A stretch of DNA of 64,000 nt from Hsuehochloa calcarea (Eukaryota > Streptophyta > Magnoliopsida > Poales > Poaceae): the NCBI GenBank assembly GCA_036346395.1, contig CM070609.1, positions 50,416,777 to 50,480,776 on the forward strand, in the 5' to 3' direction. Of this stretch, positions 1 through 12,301 are shown piece after piece (within the stretch, counting starts at the first letter, position 1; the number at the start of each line of letters is the position of its first letter). The notes beneath the pieces were generated by a model. The model was not told where the DNA came from, did not search any database, and saw only the letters and a program-made list of their open reading frames with translations. The position numbers and the translations under genes were made by a program.

Positions 1-446
1 GTATTAAAAATGTGCCTGGAAACTTAGTATGATTATTTAAACTTGAAAATGCTGATTTATGCAAATAAACCCTTACAACTTTCCTTTGTGTACTTATCCA
101 TTCATTCTAAATTCTGTATTGGGTGTAATTTGCGAGCACGGTAGTTGTGCTCATCCTTGCTGAATATTATTATTCATGAGAAGATTATTATCCAGAAAGT
201 GAGGATCCAGACGTTTAGGCTATGCCTCTAGACGATTGCCTGTGGCGCATCGTGCGGCCTACTACCTAATTGCTTCTGTTATGTTTTGATATTTGGCCTC
301 AGGCCCATTTTGTAATAAACTCTGTTTCTTATTAATAAAATGCTTGATATGATTGGGATAACACTTTGTGAGACTGTGTACACAAGAATGCTTGGACTAG
401 TGTATAAACACAGTGAATTCGGGATCTTTCGTTCCCGGGTTCGACA
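1..446 (+). repeat. 3' part of an old LTR, probably Ty3/gypsy
   Basis: AT-rich non-coding sequence entering from the left edge and ending in CCCGGGTTCGACA, a typical LTR-type terminus. Its middle part, with a run of T-rich sequence, an 'actcgcg/ttgcgag' stretch and 'ttaataaaa' signals, resembles 32371-32847, which ends in CCGGGTCCGACA. The two are diverged copies of one LTR family. No coding capacity is seen. The superfamily is inferred from terminus style only, and the 5' part lies outside the window. Confidence 0.45.
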
Positions 447-1841
447 GGAGGTTATATATTTTTGCTCGCTACTTTATTTTTAATGATCCATTCCTTCCTG
501 GAAAGCTAACGCAAAAACCTAACTTTTCTCTAATTAGACCGAACTCTAATTCCGAGTCTAAATACATATATTCGTCCCTGCAACGTTCTGCCGTAAGGTT
601 CATAATTATACTTTGTTTGAAATGAAGATTTAAAATACTATCACAAGGTTAAGGCTAAACTTAAGGTTCATATTTATACTTTGTTTGAAAGAACGCTACT
701 ATGGCTTTGCTTGTGTGAGTGTAGGCATTATGGACGTTACAAAAATAGTCGGGCCAGTGGGAGAAGAAGGAGGCTGTCCCAAGAGAGAAGGTCCATGTGA
801 CCAAGTGCCAAGGACAAAAGGCCAAGTAGCAAAGGAGGGGAAGGTCCATGCGGTGGAAGAGCAAAAGGGGAGAAAACTAAGAATCCAAAGCCCAAGTTTT
901 GGATAAGATTTTCAATCCCAATTCGGACCTCTCACAAGCCCAACTGAATTTAAACTCAGAATCAACTCATAACTCAATTCGATTTCGATTCGGGACAACC
1001 CAACAAACCCATAATAAAAAAATTCATAACTTTCACAAATAGAGTCCGATTCGGGTGTTCTTATGCTTGTTGAAAAGCTTATTCTAAGGCCCACACAATG
1101 GGTAAGGCCCCAGCTTTAGAAACATCATAGATCATTTGATATTACTGAAACAATGTGACAGTTGTAAATTTAGATTTTCTTTTTGGGTGAGTTTGAATCT
1201 AATACATGTAGGGATGAGTTGGAGTCGGTTTAGATACCTTGTGACCGATCATAGGGGTCATATATGCTCATGTATTCATGTATTTTGAGGGTAGACCACG
1301 TTTATTCAAGAAATAATATATTACTTTTTTGGCACTTGTTCTTCTCCTAGGTTAGCTATTGCAACCGAAATCTAGAGAGGGGAATTGGGTGTTCTTCATC
1401 GTTGTTCTTGCTGGTCCTTGCGGATTGGGAGAGCATTGCATCTACTTAGTGGTCTCGTTGATATTCAACGTCTAAGCGTGTGGTTGGGTGAGTTTATATG
1501 TTACCAGTTATTGCATTGGCAGCGTATTGACTTCATGCGATTCGTTATGCTACTCGAGTTATCTTGATCCTACATCGAGAAGATCGGGCACCCCGTATCA
1601 CCGTTCTTTCCTTCTTCTCTTTTCTTGCACCCTTCTTGCTCTTGATATCCCCCATGCAGAGCAGCACAGAGGATCCCAGCTGCAACACCATCAAATACAT
1701 GCAGCACCCTCTCTCTCTCTACCTCACTGTTCCAAAGGTCCAGAACCTAGGTAAAACAACAAGCGCAAGAACTACTAGCAGTAGCTGCAAGCATGCAGTG
1801 CAGGAGATCGGTGGTGGCTGGCGTGGTAGAGGGAGCAGCGG
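447..1841. other. Intergenic or unrecognised repeat sequence
   Basis: No gene can be supported here. Short open frames exist but have no recognisable domains. The stretch becomes GC-rich towards 1600-1841 and appears continuous in character with 6398-6600, from which it is separated by the solo LTR at 1847-6397. It is probably part of an older repeat that the LTR interrupted. Confidence 0.3.
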
Positions 1842-1846
1842 CCAGG
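1842..1846. repeat. Target-site duplication CCAGG (left)
   Basis: The 5-bp CCAGG immediately left of the LTR starting TGAAGAATC is repeated at 6398-6402, immediately after the LTR terminus CTTACA. Flanking DNA on both sides is GC-rich and unlike the LTR. Confidence 0.7.
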
Positions 1847-2479
1847 TGAAGAATCTAGACCAGTCATAATGAGTTAATGGAGTATTTAGGTGAATAATGA
1901 CAAATCTATATGTGAGACTAACACTTCTATTGATATACCTATTGCGTAGTCTTATTTGGATAAAAAGGTGAAAATCATGGAGGTATGCACTCGACATCAT
2001 ATTCTCATATATTGTTGCATTCCCCGGATCCAAAATATAAGTTGAACTCCACCAAAAGTTTAACTTGAATATGTGCATATGTTTTTATTACGCATTCGTG
2101 TATGCACACATTTAGGGGGAGTTCACTCTATATTTTGTGGTTTCATTAGTATTGATCCATATCTTTTTATCCACATATATTGGAGATCTCTACTTTAAAA
2201 CACATCCTTTGAGTATATAAAACTTGTGTAGTTCATATATACTCATATTGTTTTATATTTAATTTTTAGTAATTGTGTTGTGGGACTAATATGTGTGCTA
2301 AGATGTGTTCGAAGCTTAGTCCTGGAGTCTGAATGATGACATGAAAAGGAAATGCAAAGATAATAAAAGATCGACATGGCTCAAGACAAATGAGTCATGC
2401 ATTGCATTTCGAAAAGCTTCTGGGAGAACTTCAGTGAAAATCGGTATGGCCGCATTTGGTAGGCAGTACTACCGATGTG

Positions 2480-2705
2480 CGGTAGTATCGGAGGTTATTG
2501 GGCGGAACTACCGCATAGCGGTATGACCGCAAATCCTGAGCGGAACTACCGCAACCTAGTCTTTTCGAAAACTAGTTGGCAGTACGTTATTTCCAGAGAG
2601 GGTGTTTCCTATGTTTCTCGAACCTCTGGAAATCGGCCGTACCGCATCTGAGAAACGGTATTATCGGAGAGTGGTATTACCGGAGTCTAGTTGGCGGTAA
2701 TACCG
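2480..2705. repeat. CGGTA-N-TACCG motif cluster in family I LTR (5' cluster)
   Basis: At least six 11-bp near-palindromes of the type CGGNN-N-NNCCG occur at 2480, 2503, 2519, 2541, 2656 and 2695. Examples are CGGTAGTATCG, CGGAACTACCG and CGGTAATACCG. Spacings are irregular (16-115 bp), so this is not a simple tandem repeat. Confidence 0.7.
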
Positions 2706-3083
2706 TACCTGTTAGTAATGGCTTATTCAAAAGCATTTAATGCAGATATATCTTGGTAATTAATGTTAATCATTGTGGGACTAACATTTTCCATGAGTTG
2801 AATGAATATGTTATATTCTAGGGTGATGAAGACTTTGGATTGTATCATAAGTTGATCATCATCAAGTCAAGGTTGAAGAAAATGATGCATCATGTGTTGA
2901 TACATATCAAGATCTCGAAGAGGAGATGATCATGAGTTGATCATCAAGTCAAGAGAAGACCCATCATGTGCTGATGGAGGTCAAGTAAAGGATGCATTAT
3001 GGGTTGATGCATATCAAGACGATGATCCGGACTTGAAGTGAAGATATGTGTCATCAAGCTTCAAGAAGATGCTCAAGGTAAAG

Positions 3084-3088
3084 GTATG
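3084..3088. repeat. Target-site duplication GTATG (left)
   Basis: GTATG precedes the TGTTGGACC terminus and is repeated exactly at 4850-4854 after the GATATCCACA terminus. Confidence 0.85.
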
Positions 3089-4849
3089 TGTTGGACCGAA
3101 AATGCGACTAGAGGGGCGGTGAATAGGAGCACACAAACTTTTTCACAAATAACTGATTCAATAATATTTCACTCCAGTAGCTATGGAAGCTATGAAGATT
3201 AGTATATCAGTACAGCGGGAGGCTAATATTGAATCCAATTCAAACCCCTAAGCAATACGACAAAATCAACAAAGATTGAAACAATTCAATGCACTACGGC
3301 CGATCAGACATCAAGGCGACCGATTGCTCACGGCCCCCGACCAAAGGACTCGCCTGGCCGATCACCGCCTCCGTAATGTATCAAACAAATTCGACGACGA
3401 AGTTGCAAATAAATGAAACTTTTGATATACAACTCCAAACTTAATGAAATTTGGTACACACCTTCTCTATGATATCAGGAACCTATTCCAATCGAAGATT
3501 ATGATAATTCTTGGAAGAATAGCGATCCTTTTCGGTTTGATTGAAGAAAGATTCAAAACCGGGACAAAGCGAAAACTTGATCCAAGATCTTGCTCGTGGG
3601 TGATTGATGATCAAGATGATCCTAGGTATGCTCCCACATGTCACAGCAAGCTAAATCACATGGATAATTCAATCAAAAACTCGCTGATCAAAGAGAGACT
3701 CAAAATTATCAAATATAGAGAAAGAACGCAATGAGACAAAACATTCATCAAACTTTCCTTTGATTGATTGATATGATATGGGCTTACAACCTCTCTATCA
3801 ATGGAGGACAATGCACCATCCAAGAGCACGAAATTCACATAAAACTATCAAGAACCCTAGCCTCCACAAAAGCTCTCCCTAAGAAAATTAGGATTTACAA
3901 AAATAGCAAAAGAGACGAAGAGGAGGTGCAACCACCTCCCTCTCCTATTTATAGTGAAGGCTTAGACCTTCTAGAAGTTTGACTCAATTGGGCTCCCGTT
4001 AAGGCCCAAAACAAAAGGGACACTTACGCACGTATTTTAATGCGCTGTCTTTAACACCCTTTGACCTAAATAGCTACACCTTGTGCCATCTTGTGCCTCG
4101 GATTAGCCAATAGGTCAACCTTTTCCATTTTGCACCACGCTTGAGTACATTGACCTCACCCGGCATCGTCGATCGTTCTGGACCTCAGCTCTCCAAGACT
4201 AGTCCCGATCATCGTCGCCGTTGACCGTCGTTGACCACCAAGCAACCTGCACAACAATAGACAAGTAAACCGAATTTGGGAATAAATTTCTTCACAACTT
4301 GACCCATGTTAGTCAAAACATGCATCATGCAACATATATGCCCTGAAACTCATGACTTTGACCTAACAACCGAACAACGCCGCCAAAACGGGCAACGATC
4401 AGTAAAAACCGGCCAGACCACCCCTAGAGCCGGTCTGACCGCCCACCCTGGCTGGTTTGACCGCCACCTATGGGCCGGTCAGACCGCCAACTGGGACTTA
4501 GCCATTTTTCCTCTCTGGAAAACCGAAACCTACTGGAATTTTCAATCCAATAGAACTTTTGACCGGAGACTCCAAAAATTATGAGACCAAGTGCAATAGA
4601 TTCTCCTCTCTTGCCTACACCCTCTATTTTTTGGCCCAGCTCAATCCACCACTTTCTGATATTGCCGGTCAGACCACCGCTAGGGCTGGTCAGACCGATC
4701 TTGGACCACCGATCACGCTCGCCGGCCGACCTACCGAGACCGACAAATCATGAAACTTTGTTGAAAACACGTGAAACGATAAACCGTTAACGCCATTGCC
4801 AATTGTCACATCATTCTAAGATCTGGAGCATATCCCCATGATATCCACA
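3089..4849 (-). mobile_element. Solo LTR of the copia A family (family II), reversed
   Basis: This 1761-bp segment is the reverse complement of the copia A LTRs at 10469-12243 and 30596-32370. It begins TGTTGGACC, the complement of their GGTCCAACA end, and ends with the complement of their TGTGGAT start. It is bounded by perfect 5-bp duplications (GTATG). No internal region remains, so it arose by LTR-LTR recombination after insertion into the family I LTR. A TATA box on the minus strand (CTATTTATAG) lies near 3944-3953. Motif clusters CGGTC-N-GACCG occur at about 4408-4730 (U3 side), with diverged versions at 3297-3380 (U5 side). Confidence 0.9.
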
Positions 4850-5439
4850 GTATGACTAGTTAGGGCTAAGGATGTGTTCCTAGTCTTTTACCGGTCTTAG
4901 TGTTTGTTTGTAAGACCGAATTTCTAGTATAGTTTTGCCGTACTATTAAGAGGGGTCTTGTCTAGTAGCTTGAGTCTTATCATGTGTTGATAGCTCAATC
5001 TCGTTTGCTCTAGCTCACCGTGGCATGATGCTATTATTTGCAAATGTATTTTGTAAATAATCGAGGCTCATGCATTTAATCCTTGTAGCATGTGACTATA
5101 CTTTGCAAATGTGTTTTGCAAATGGTTGAAATCCATGTACATACTCCTTATGGCATGATCTAAGTTTTCAAATGTGTTTTGTAAATTGTTGGGATTCATG
5201 TATTTTTCCTTGGCATGGTCTATGATTGCTTGTTGCTATTTCTTTGGACTCAGACCATGGTTGTGGCTCTTTGGAGTTGTGCTTTTAATTTTATCAAATG
5301 TGTTTGAGATCAATAAAATAGGTGGGTTGTGTAGCACTCTGAATAAGCTTTCCATAGAGCCCAAGATCACTCAATTCCGATATCGGAGTCAAAAGTTATG
5401 ACCTTTTTACCGACTGTCGTCTGTGCTGAAATTGGATTG

Positions 5440-5611
5440 CGGTAGTACCGCCCGAAAAGAAAGGTACTACCGCAGAACGGTAGTACCGCCCATTGCACTG
5501 TGGTACTATTGTACCAAAAATTTTAACCGCTATTTTTTGAGCATTCAATGCACTATTTCCGACCGTTGAGCAAAAATCGGTAGTACCGGCCTTTGTACTA
5601 CGATACTACCA
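5440..5611. repeat. CGGTA-N-TACCG motif cluster in family I LTR (promoter-proximal)
   Basis: Exact or near-exact copies lie at 5440 (CGGTAGTACCG), 5462 (AGGTACTACCG), 5478, 5578 and 5601. The last copy is about 55 bp upstream of the TATA box at 5667. Confidence 0.7.
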
Positions 5612-6397
5612 CATTTTGCTGAGTTTGCTGTTTTCTACTCCCAACGGCTAATTTTTGTTGTGAGGGTATAAATACCCCCTTGGTCGGCTGAGAGACATTC
5701 TTTAGCATCCTATTTCACTCACTTGTGCTAGTTTGAGCTTCTCCTCTCTATTGTACATGTGTTGCACCTTGTGAGTAAGGAGAGAGGTCTCTAGTTGCAT
5801 GTATTGCATCTAGAGGTGGATTTTGTATCCACTTGAGCTTGTGCATTCGTTGCACGTGGTGATAGTCAAGCAAAGGGCTTGACTTATTACTCTTGGTGTT
5901 TGCCGATACCTGGACGACGTGGAGGCGTTGTGGACCCATGATCTTCTCAAGAAGCTTGTGAGAAGGCTCGGGGTGTTGTGAAGGTTGGAGTTCACCTATC
6001 CGGAGCGGGAAAAAGCTACCACTAGTGGAATTGAGGTGTTTGGCTTAATTCGTGGAGTTGGTCCAATTAGTTTGGACTTATCTCAACGTGGATTAGGGGA
6101 GACCGGCAAGTCTCCGAACACCACGATAAAACGTCATTGTGTTCATTGTGGCTTATTTCTCTTGTGCTTTACTTTGTGCAATTTACATTCTGATAACTAA
6201 ATTATTTATAGTCTTTGTATGTTTGCTATTATCATCAATAGTCTTATATTGTTGGTGCCCTTAGTCAAGACTACTTGATTTATGTTTTAATTGAGTAAAA
6301 CCGAATTGATTTACAATTCCGCATAAAACTTTGTTTTAGCCAAAAGATTTTTAAAACCGTCTATTCACCCCCTCTAGCTGGCCTCCTCGATCTTACA

Positions 6398-6717
6398 CCA
6401 GGGTGGCGGCTCGGCGCTGGCTAGAAAGCAAGCAGGGGCTGGGCAGCGACGCTGGGCACTGGGAGTAGGTGACGCAAGGAGCAGGAGGTGGCTAGCAGGC
6501 ACTGCACAAGGGCGGTAGGGGAGGCAGGGACGTGCAAGGGAGTTTGGGGCGGCCAGGGTTTTGGCTAGCTCCCCCTCTCCTTATGTTGGTTGTCAACCCT
6601 CCTTGGGCCATGGGCCGACGACCCATTTTCTTTTCCTCCAGTTATGCTAATTTCAGAGTGTTATTTCATTTTATAATTTGCTAATTACTCATTTAATTAG
6701 GCAGGATATTACACTCA
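6398..6717. other. GC-rich flank of the solo LTR
   Basis: CCAGG at 6398-6402 is the right copy of the duplication. The following GC-rich stretch resumes the sequence broken at 1846. It ends near 'ggatattaca', which has the look of an LTR terminus. No coding region is supported. Confidence 0.35.
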
Positions 6718-8089
6718 TCGCCGGTGAGTCCCTTGTTGTCCTCGTGCATGTCACCACGCGTCCCTCGCCATCCTTCCCCGACCCCCTTCCTTCTCGTAGT
6801 CCGCCCACCAACGAGGTTCCGTGCCACTACCGGTCATCGTCGCGCTACTGCTCCCGTCGCTCTCCGGTCGCCCCAAGCTTTATGTCGTGTTCTTTGTGCC
6901 ACCACTGATCCCGTGCTCGCCTTCTTTCTCTCCAGGCACCGACGAACCACCATTGCCACTACACGCCCGAAGCTCCTTCCTCGTCACCGACGCAGTCGCC
7001 GCTGCTGCCACCACGCCACCAGTCTTGCCGCACCACCGCCACCCAAAGAACCATGTGTCTCCATTGTTTTGTTTTGCCACTTGCCGGCCATCCTCTCACT
7101 ACCGTCCACCATCGCCACCGCATGACAGCGTCGCTCGAAGCCGCTCCTCTGCTTTATCTCTCTTGGTCCCACTTGTGAGCCTCTCTCTTTCTCTCACTTC
7201 TAGCCCGATCCCACCTATCAATCTCTTGCTTTTCTCTCTCTTTCACTTACGAGTGGGCCCCACTTTTAGTTTATTTTTTCTTTTTCATTTTTTAGCTGGA
7301 GAAATATTCATTCTTCTCTCTTTTTCTTTTTTTCCGTCAAATCTTTCGAGAGTCCGTTCTCCTTCGTCTGAACCCCGAGTCGGTTCGTTCAAGTTCCTAA
7401 ATTCCTCTAAAAACCGAGATCTTTCTTTTATAGTTGGTTTTTCTATTTTTGGAGTTTCTTTTCTTTTCTTTTGGATTTATTTGTGTTTCATTTGATGTTT
7501 TCTCTCATGTTTAGACGGTCTGTTTCAAAAAGTACGAGCAAAAGCAAGTTTTGATGATCAAAGTACGGTAAGTGAGTAAAGCCAAAGCAAGTCATAATCC
7601 ATTGATCATATTAAACCTAATTTTTTGAAAGTATGTTGTTTTGCATTAAATTGCATGCTATCTTTTATACCAACTGGTTTTGGGAGTAGTTAATCACCTA
7701 TTTGTCATTATGCCACTTTAATATCCCAAAGTTCTGTTACCAAAAATAAATTTAATAAATTTGTTATTTTATTGGTTTTTTTGAATTTTAAAAGAGTTTT
7801 ATTGGGTTTTCTTAAACTTCCTAGATTTTAAAGTCAAAAGGAAATTTAAATATTTTCTTTGAATTTTCTGGATTTTTAAAAAGTTTTTACCTATTATTTT
7901 GAAGATAAAAATAATGTATATGCAAAAAATAAAAGCCAACTTTAAGTTGGAAATAATTGTATTAAGTCATAATAATTCAAAGAATTTCCGTGAATGTTTC
8001 TAGATTTTTTCAACTCTATTTGATATTTTTAAAAGCCCTTTTGTTTGGTTGCATTTTCTTAAAATGAGAAATTAATTAGAAACCATAAA
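6718..8089 (+). repeat. Degenerate LTR remnant, copy A
   Basis: A GC-rich, CT-biased block (6720-7330) is followed by an AT-rich block. The stretch from about 7340, beginning 'gagagtccgttctcct', matches 9215 onwards ('gagagcccgttctcct') and stays alignable for about 350 bp. Copies A and B are therefore diverged members of one LTR family. A 224-codon open frame at 6821-7495 is compositionally driven (Ser, Pro, Leu, Phe) and has no domain. Confidence 0.5.
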
Positions 8090-10468
8090 TTTCCCTCGGG
8101 CCAAAATTTTCTCCCTTCGACCCATCTTTTTATTTTTCTATCCGCTTCGCTCGGCCCACCCGCCCCACTCTCTCTCACTCCCCCTGGGCTCACTTGTGGG
8201 CACCGTCTTCCTCGTGTGGCTTTCTTCTTCCTCATGTACTGATCGCCATTGCCGCCTGCGAAACTCATCAAAGCCTTTTGTTTCTTCTATTTTTCATGTG
8301 CATTCAACGAAAATGATGCCCCACTCACCACCTCCTTCATTCCAGCTGTTACCCCCTCCTTTACTCGCCATAATGTCGCACTAGCACCGCAGCCCACGCC
8401 GGCGCGAAACTGCCGCACATGATCTCCATCTCTGGCCACCCCCTCGCCCTATAAAAGGGAGCACCGCGAGCCCATCTCGTAGTCGTAATCAAAGCTTCCT
8501 CGCCACTGGCCACCAAGCGCTTCCTTCGCCGATTGAGCCACCGTCCATCAATCTCCGGCGATGTTGTCTACACTGGGGGCTTCGCCTCTTCACGATCTAC
8601 GTCGTGCGCACCTCTTCGTTGCCAGAGTGCCATCGCCGACGTCGACCCGATCACACCGCTGGCTTCATCCTCACCGTCGGCCATTCTTGCGCGCCTAGTC
8701 GTCGCGACGGTGAGCATATCACTCCTCATATATTCCTCCATCTCCGTTGCTACCCTCGTTGGTCGCCACCGTGCCACTAAACACCAGCAGCCCTTGGTTC
8801 CCAAGCCACCACATTGTTGAAGCGGACGTGGCCGCCACCTGTGTGCCGCATCGGCGACACCTTAGCCCGAGCGCCTGCATGTCCGCCAAGTGGTAGCCCA
8901 CGTGTCATGCTTGCGTGGCAGCCGCCACAATGACACGACACCTCAGTGCGAGCGCTTACGTGTTCGCCAAGTGGTAGCCTACGTGTCATGCTCGCGTGGT
9001 AGCCGCCACAATTCCATGCACCTGGTCCACCGTGGACTGCCGCAATCCCGTGGACCTGGTCCATAGACCCGGGCCACACGTTAGAGACTGAAAACCATTT
9101 CCTTTAGAAAAAATAATTAGGTCGGGAAAAAAATCACTTGTTGATGTCATGCTAACACAATAAGTGGATTTTCCTTTATAAAATTAATTCCACAAATTCA
9201 GAAAAATCTGAATCTTCCGAGAGCCCGTTCTCCTTTGTCTGAGCTCTGATTCCAGTTATTCAAATTTCTAAATTCATATAAAATCCTAATATAACTAAAT
9301 ATACCAAAATTATTTAATTTTGAGTTTATTTGAATTTGTTTTGTTTTCACGCATAGATTTCGACGATTCCGGAAAGCCAGACTTCGACGCCGTTCCAGTA
9401 CAACAATTAATTGAGCAAGGCAAGTTACATTCTTTGATCATTTTTTATCCCATTATTTAAAATTATTAAAATTATGTTTTAAATTACTACTGTATGCTTA
9501 TTTATATTCAATTTAATTTAAATTCCCATTTTGAAATTGTAGTTAATTCCAATACATTTGTATAGCCTAACTTTGACATTTGAGTATACATACATTGTCA
9601 CCCTAGGTAAAATCTAGTTGGTACAATAGTATGAATGGGAACATTTTGGAAGAAAAAAAAGGTTAGTCATGCTTAGTCTTGAAATAAAAATTTGAGATTT
9701 TTTGAACTTAGCTCAAAAATTAAATGTGGTTTAAATTGTATCGAAAGCATTGGTGTGCCATGGAAGTTTACAAATAATTTTAAAAATAAAATAAAATAAA
9801 AAATTGGTTTAGACTTGAACGAAATGGATAGTTGGTGGGTGCAGATTTATACTTGGGCTCAATTCAGTAAATAGTTGAGGCACATAGGTATTTTGGAAGT
9901 CGCCCAAGTTGGTTAAAGGCCGGTCTTCGAGCTGCATCTTGCAAACTCATTCTGTACTACCACAAGTCTGATATGGGACAGACTGTGCTAAATAATTTAC
10001 AACGTTCCACTATTAGTTGTACAATGTTGATGTGCCTGTGTCGATTAGACAATATTCCTACTTAGCGCAGGAGGAGCTTCTGGCGGGTGATTAGCCTAAT
10101 GGAAGTGAAACCTTAGTGGACATAACTAGTTTTAAATGTCGCATTATAAAGGCCTAGTGATAAGCACTTAGTCGCACACCAATGGAAGTCTGTGAAACAG
10201 ACAATATAAGATGATTATCTCTTATGGGTAAAGTAGTACAACATCTGCAGAATGTCAAACTATTCGAATAGCTGTGTCCACGGTCATAGACATGGTGACC
10301 AAAGTCACTCAAAGGTAGACTTTGGTTTTCTTTCCAAAATATGTTACAAAATGGTTTATGACATGGATGGGTGTCCATGAGAAAAATTATGGGTTGAAGC
10401 CACAGGTTGTTGCCCGTGTTTAAGTTCTTATTAGGTTGGTGCCTACACTAAGCTTTATTAATTCATTT
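8090..10468 (+). repeat. Degenerate LTR remnant, copy B (continues at 32371)
   Basis: A promoter-like TATA box (CCTATAAAAGG) lies at 8448-8458. It is followed by a GC-rich leader with short internal duplications (8850-9060) and an AT-rich tail. The unit is interrupted by copia A at 10468 and resumes at 32371, ending at 32847 in CCGGGTCCGACA. The tail at 10160-10290 is alignable with 33435-33565 in copy C ('cacttagtcgc' and following). Ty3/gypsy is inferred, as no proteins remain. Confidence 0.5.
10464..10468. repeat. Target-site duplication CATTT (left)
   Basis: CATTT precedes the copia A LTR start TGTGGATTTC and recurs at 32371-32375 directly after the LTR end GGTCCAACA. Confidence 0.9.
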
Positions 10469-12243
10469 TGTGGATTTCATGGGGATATGTTCCAGATCTT
10501 AGGATGATGTGACAATTGGCAATGGCGTTTACGGTTTGTCGTTTCACGTGTTTTCGACAAAGTTACTGAGCTTATCGATGTGGGCGGTCCGACCGGTCCT
10601 TACTGCACTACGGTCCGACCGGTCCCAAATCGGTTGGACCGGCCATGTGGGCGGTCGGACCGGCGCGTGACCAAAGTGGTCAAAACGAGCCGGGCCAAAA
10701 ATAGGTGTTGTAGGCAAGTGAGGGATCCCAATGCACTTGGTCTCATGATTTTGGAGTCTCCAAAGAAAAGTTCTATTGGTTTAAAGTTTCCGAAGGTTTG
10801 GATTTTCAGGTTGAAATTCGGCTAAGTCCCAGTATGGTCCGATCCAAGCTCATTGTGGAGCGGTCCGACCGCCAAGAGGCGGTCCGACCGGCCACCGGAG
10901 CGGCCGGACCGGTATTGACTTGAACGTCGCCAACTTCGTGGCGATGTTGATTAGTTAGGTCAAAGTCATTGGTATTGTGGCATATGTTTGCATGATGCAT
11001 GTTTTGACTAACATGGGTCAAGTTGTGAAGAACTTGTTCCCGAATTCGTGTTTGCTTGTCCGTGGTTGTGCAAAGTTGCTTGGTGGTCAACGACGGTCAA
11101 CGGCGAGGAGGATCGGGACTAGACTTGGAGAGTTGAGGTTCGTAACAATCTACGATGCGGGTGAGGTCAACGACTCAAGCGTGACGCAAGATGGACAAGG
11201 GTGACCTATTGGCAAATCCATGGTGCATGGTGAAGCGGTTTAGGTCAAAAGGTTAAAGACGGCGCCGCAAGCGTGCGTGTGTGACCCGCTTGTTAGTGGG
11301 CCTTAACGGAGCCCAAGAGAGTCAAACCCTAAGAGTTTTAGGCCTCCACTATAAATAGGAGGAGATGGTGGTGCACCTCTCTCTCTCGCTTTTTATGTTT
11401 CAAAACCCTAATTGTCTTTAGGGAGTTGAGGTGGAGGCTAGGGCTCTTGATGGTTTGTGGTGAATTTCGTGATCTTTGATTGTCTCTCGATCCATGATGG
11501 TGTGGATGTAATCCAAAGATCAATCACGAAATCAATCTATGCAAGGTTTGCTTGAGATAAGTCTCTTTTCGCTCTTGCTTTCAATTTCGTGATTTTAGGG
11601 CTTTCTTTGATCCACGAGTTTTTGATTGATTCTTTCACGTGGATTAACTTGTTGTGATGTGTGGAACCCATCTAGGATCAATTTGATCATCAATCACCCA
11701 CGAGCAAGCGATTGGATCTAGTTTTCACTTTTGCGGCTTTGCACCCTTCTTCAATCAGATCGTAAAAGATATTTGTTCGTCCAAGAATTATCATAATTGT
11801 TGATTGAATAGGTCCTTAATATCATAGAGAAGGTGTGCAAGGTTTCGTGAAGTTTGGAGTTGAGAATCAAAAGTTAGACCTAATTGCAACTTCGTCATCG
11901 GGCCGCTTTTATCGCTTACGAGCTCCGCCGGCCGACCGCCCCCACACCGTAGGTCGACTGATTTTGGTGCCGGTCCGACCGCCCCACACCGGAGGTCGAC
12001 CGATTTGAGTACGGCCGATCGGCCAAGATAACAATGGGTCGACCGCCACTGTTAGATTTTATTCTTGCCGATTTTTGTCGCATTGCTTAGGGGTTTAATT
12101 GATTCAATACTAGTCTTCCATTGATCGTATATTGATCTTCATAGCTTTCTAATAGCTACCGGAGTGAAATTGTATTGAGTTCATAATTTGTGAAAAGTGA
12201 GCGTGCTCTATTCACCCCCTCTAGTCGCCTTTACGGTCCAACA
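10469..12243 (+). repeat. Copia A 5' LTR
   Basis: Begins TGTGGATTTC and ends GGTCCAACA. The TATA box (CTATAAATA) lies at 11349-11357. Eight near-palindromes of type CGGNN-N-NNCCG lie at 10585, 10611, 10631, 10652, 10861, 10880, 10901 and 11971. Differences from the 3' LTR are mostly short indels, concentrated in these arrays. Confidence 0.92.
10585..10911. repeat. CGGTC-N-GACCG motif cluster in copia A LTR (U3)
   Basis: Copies include CGGTCCGACCG (10585, 10611, 10861, 10880), CGGTTGGACCG (10631), CGGTCGGACCG (10652) and CGGCCGGACCG (10901). They lie about 440-765 bp upstream of the TATA box. A second, looser cluster occurs at about 11925-12050 in U5, with one exact copy at 11971. Confidence 0.8.
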
Positions 12244-12245
12244 AG

Positions 12246-12256
12246 TGGTATCGAGC
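12246..12256 (+). other. Primer-binding site of copia A
   Basis: TGGTATCGAGC, two bases after the LTR end, is close to the initiator-tRNA-Met complement TGGTATCAGAGC used by plant copia elements. Confidence 0.85.
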
Positions 12257-12301
12257 CCTGCTAGTTCAATCTTGATCTTAACCTGGTCACCAACTTTGGC
12301 G

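Larger units (their letters stand above)
1847..6397 (+). mobile_element. Solo LTR, copia-type family I (interrupted by 3089-4849)
   Basis: An LTR-like unit begins TG, ends CA and is bounded by the exact 5-bp duplication CCAGG. Excluding the nested LTR it is about 2.8 kb. There is no primer-binding site or coding domain inside, so it is a solo LTR. The end 'attcaccccctct' is shared with the copia A LTR terminus, which places it in the same general SIRE-like group and gives the + orientation. A TATA box (GTATAAATA) lies at 5667-5675. Two clusters of the near-palindrome CGGTA-N-TACCG lie at 2480-2705 and 5440-5611. Superfamily assignment is by LTR style, not by proteins. Confidence 0.65.

Noticed and set aside
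6821..7495. 224-codon open frame
   Set aside because: CT-rich LTR leader sequence produces a Ser/Pro/Leu string without domain. A parallel GC-rich block exists in LTR copy B without the frame.
10585..10911. CRISPR-like or simple tandem array
   Set aside because: Units are 11-bp near-palindromes with irregular spacing inside an LTR of a plant retrotransposon; no constant repeat-spacer length.
12246..12256. tRNA-like sequence near LTR ends
   Set aside because: It is the primer-binding site complementary to tRNA; no cloverleaf surrounds it.
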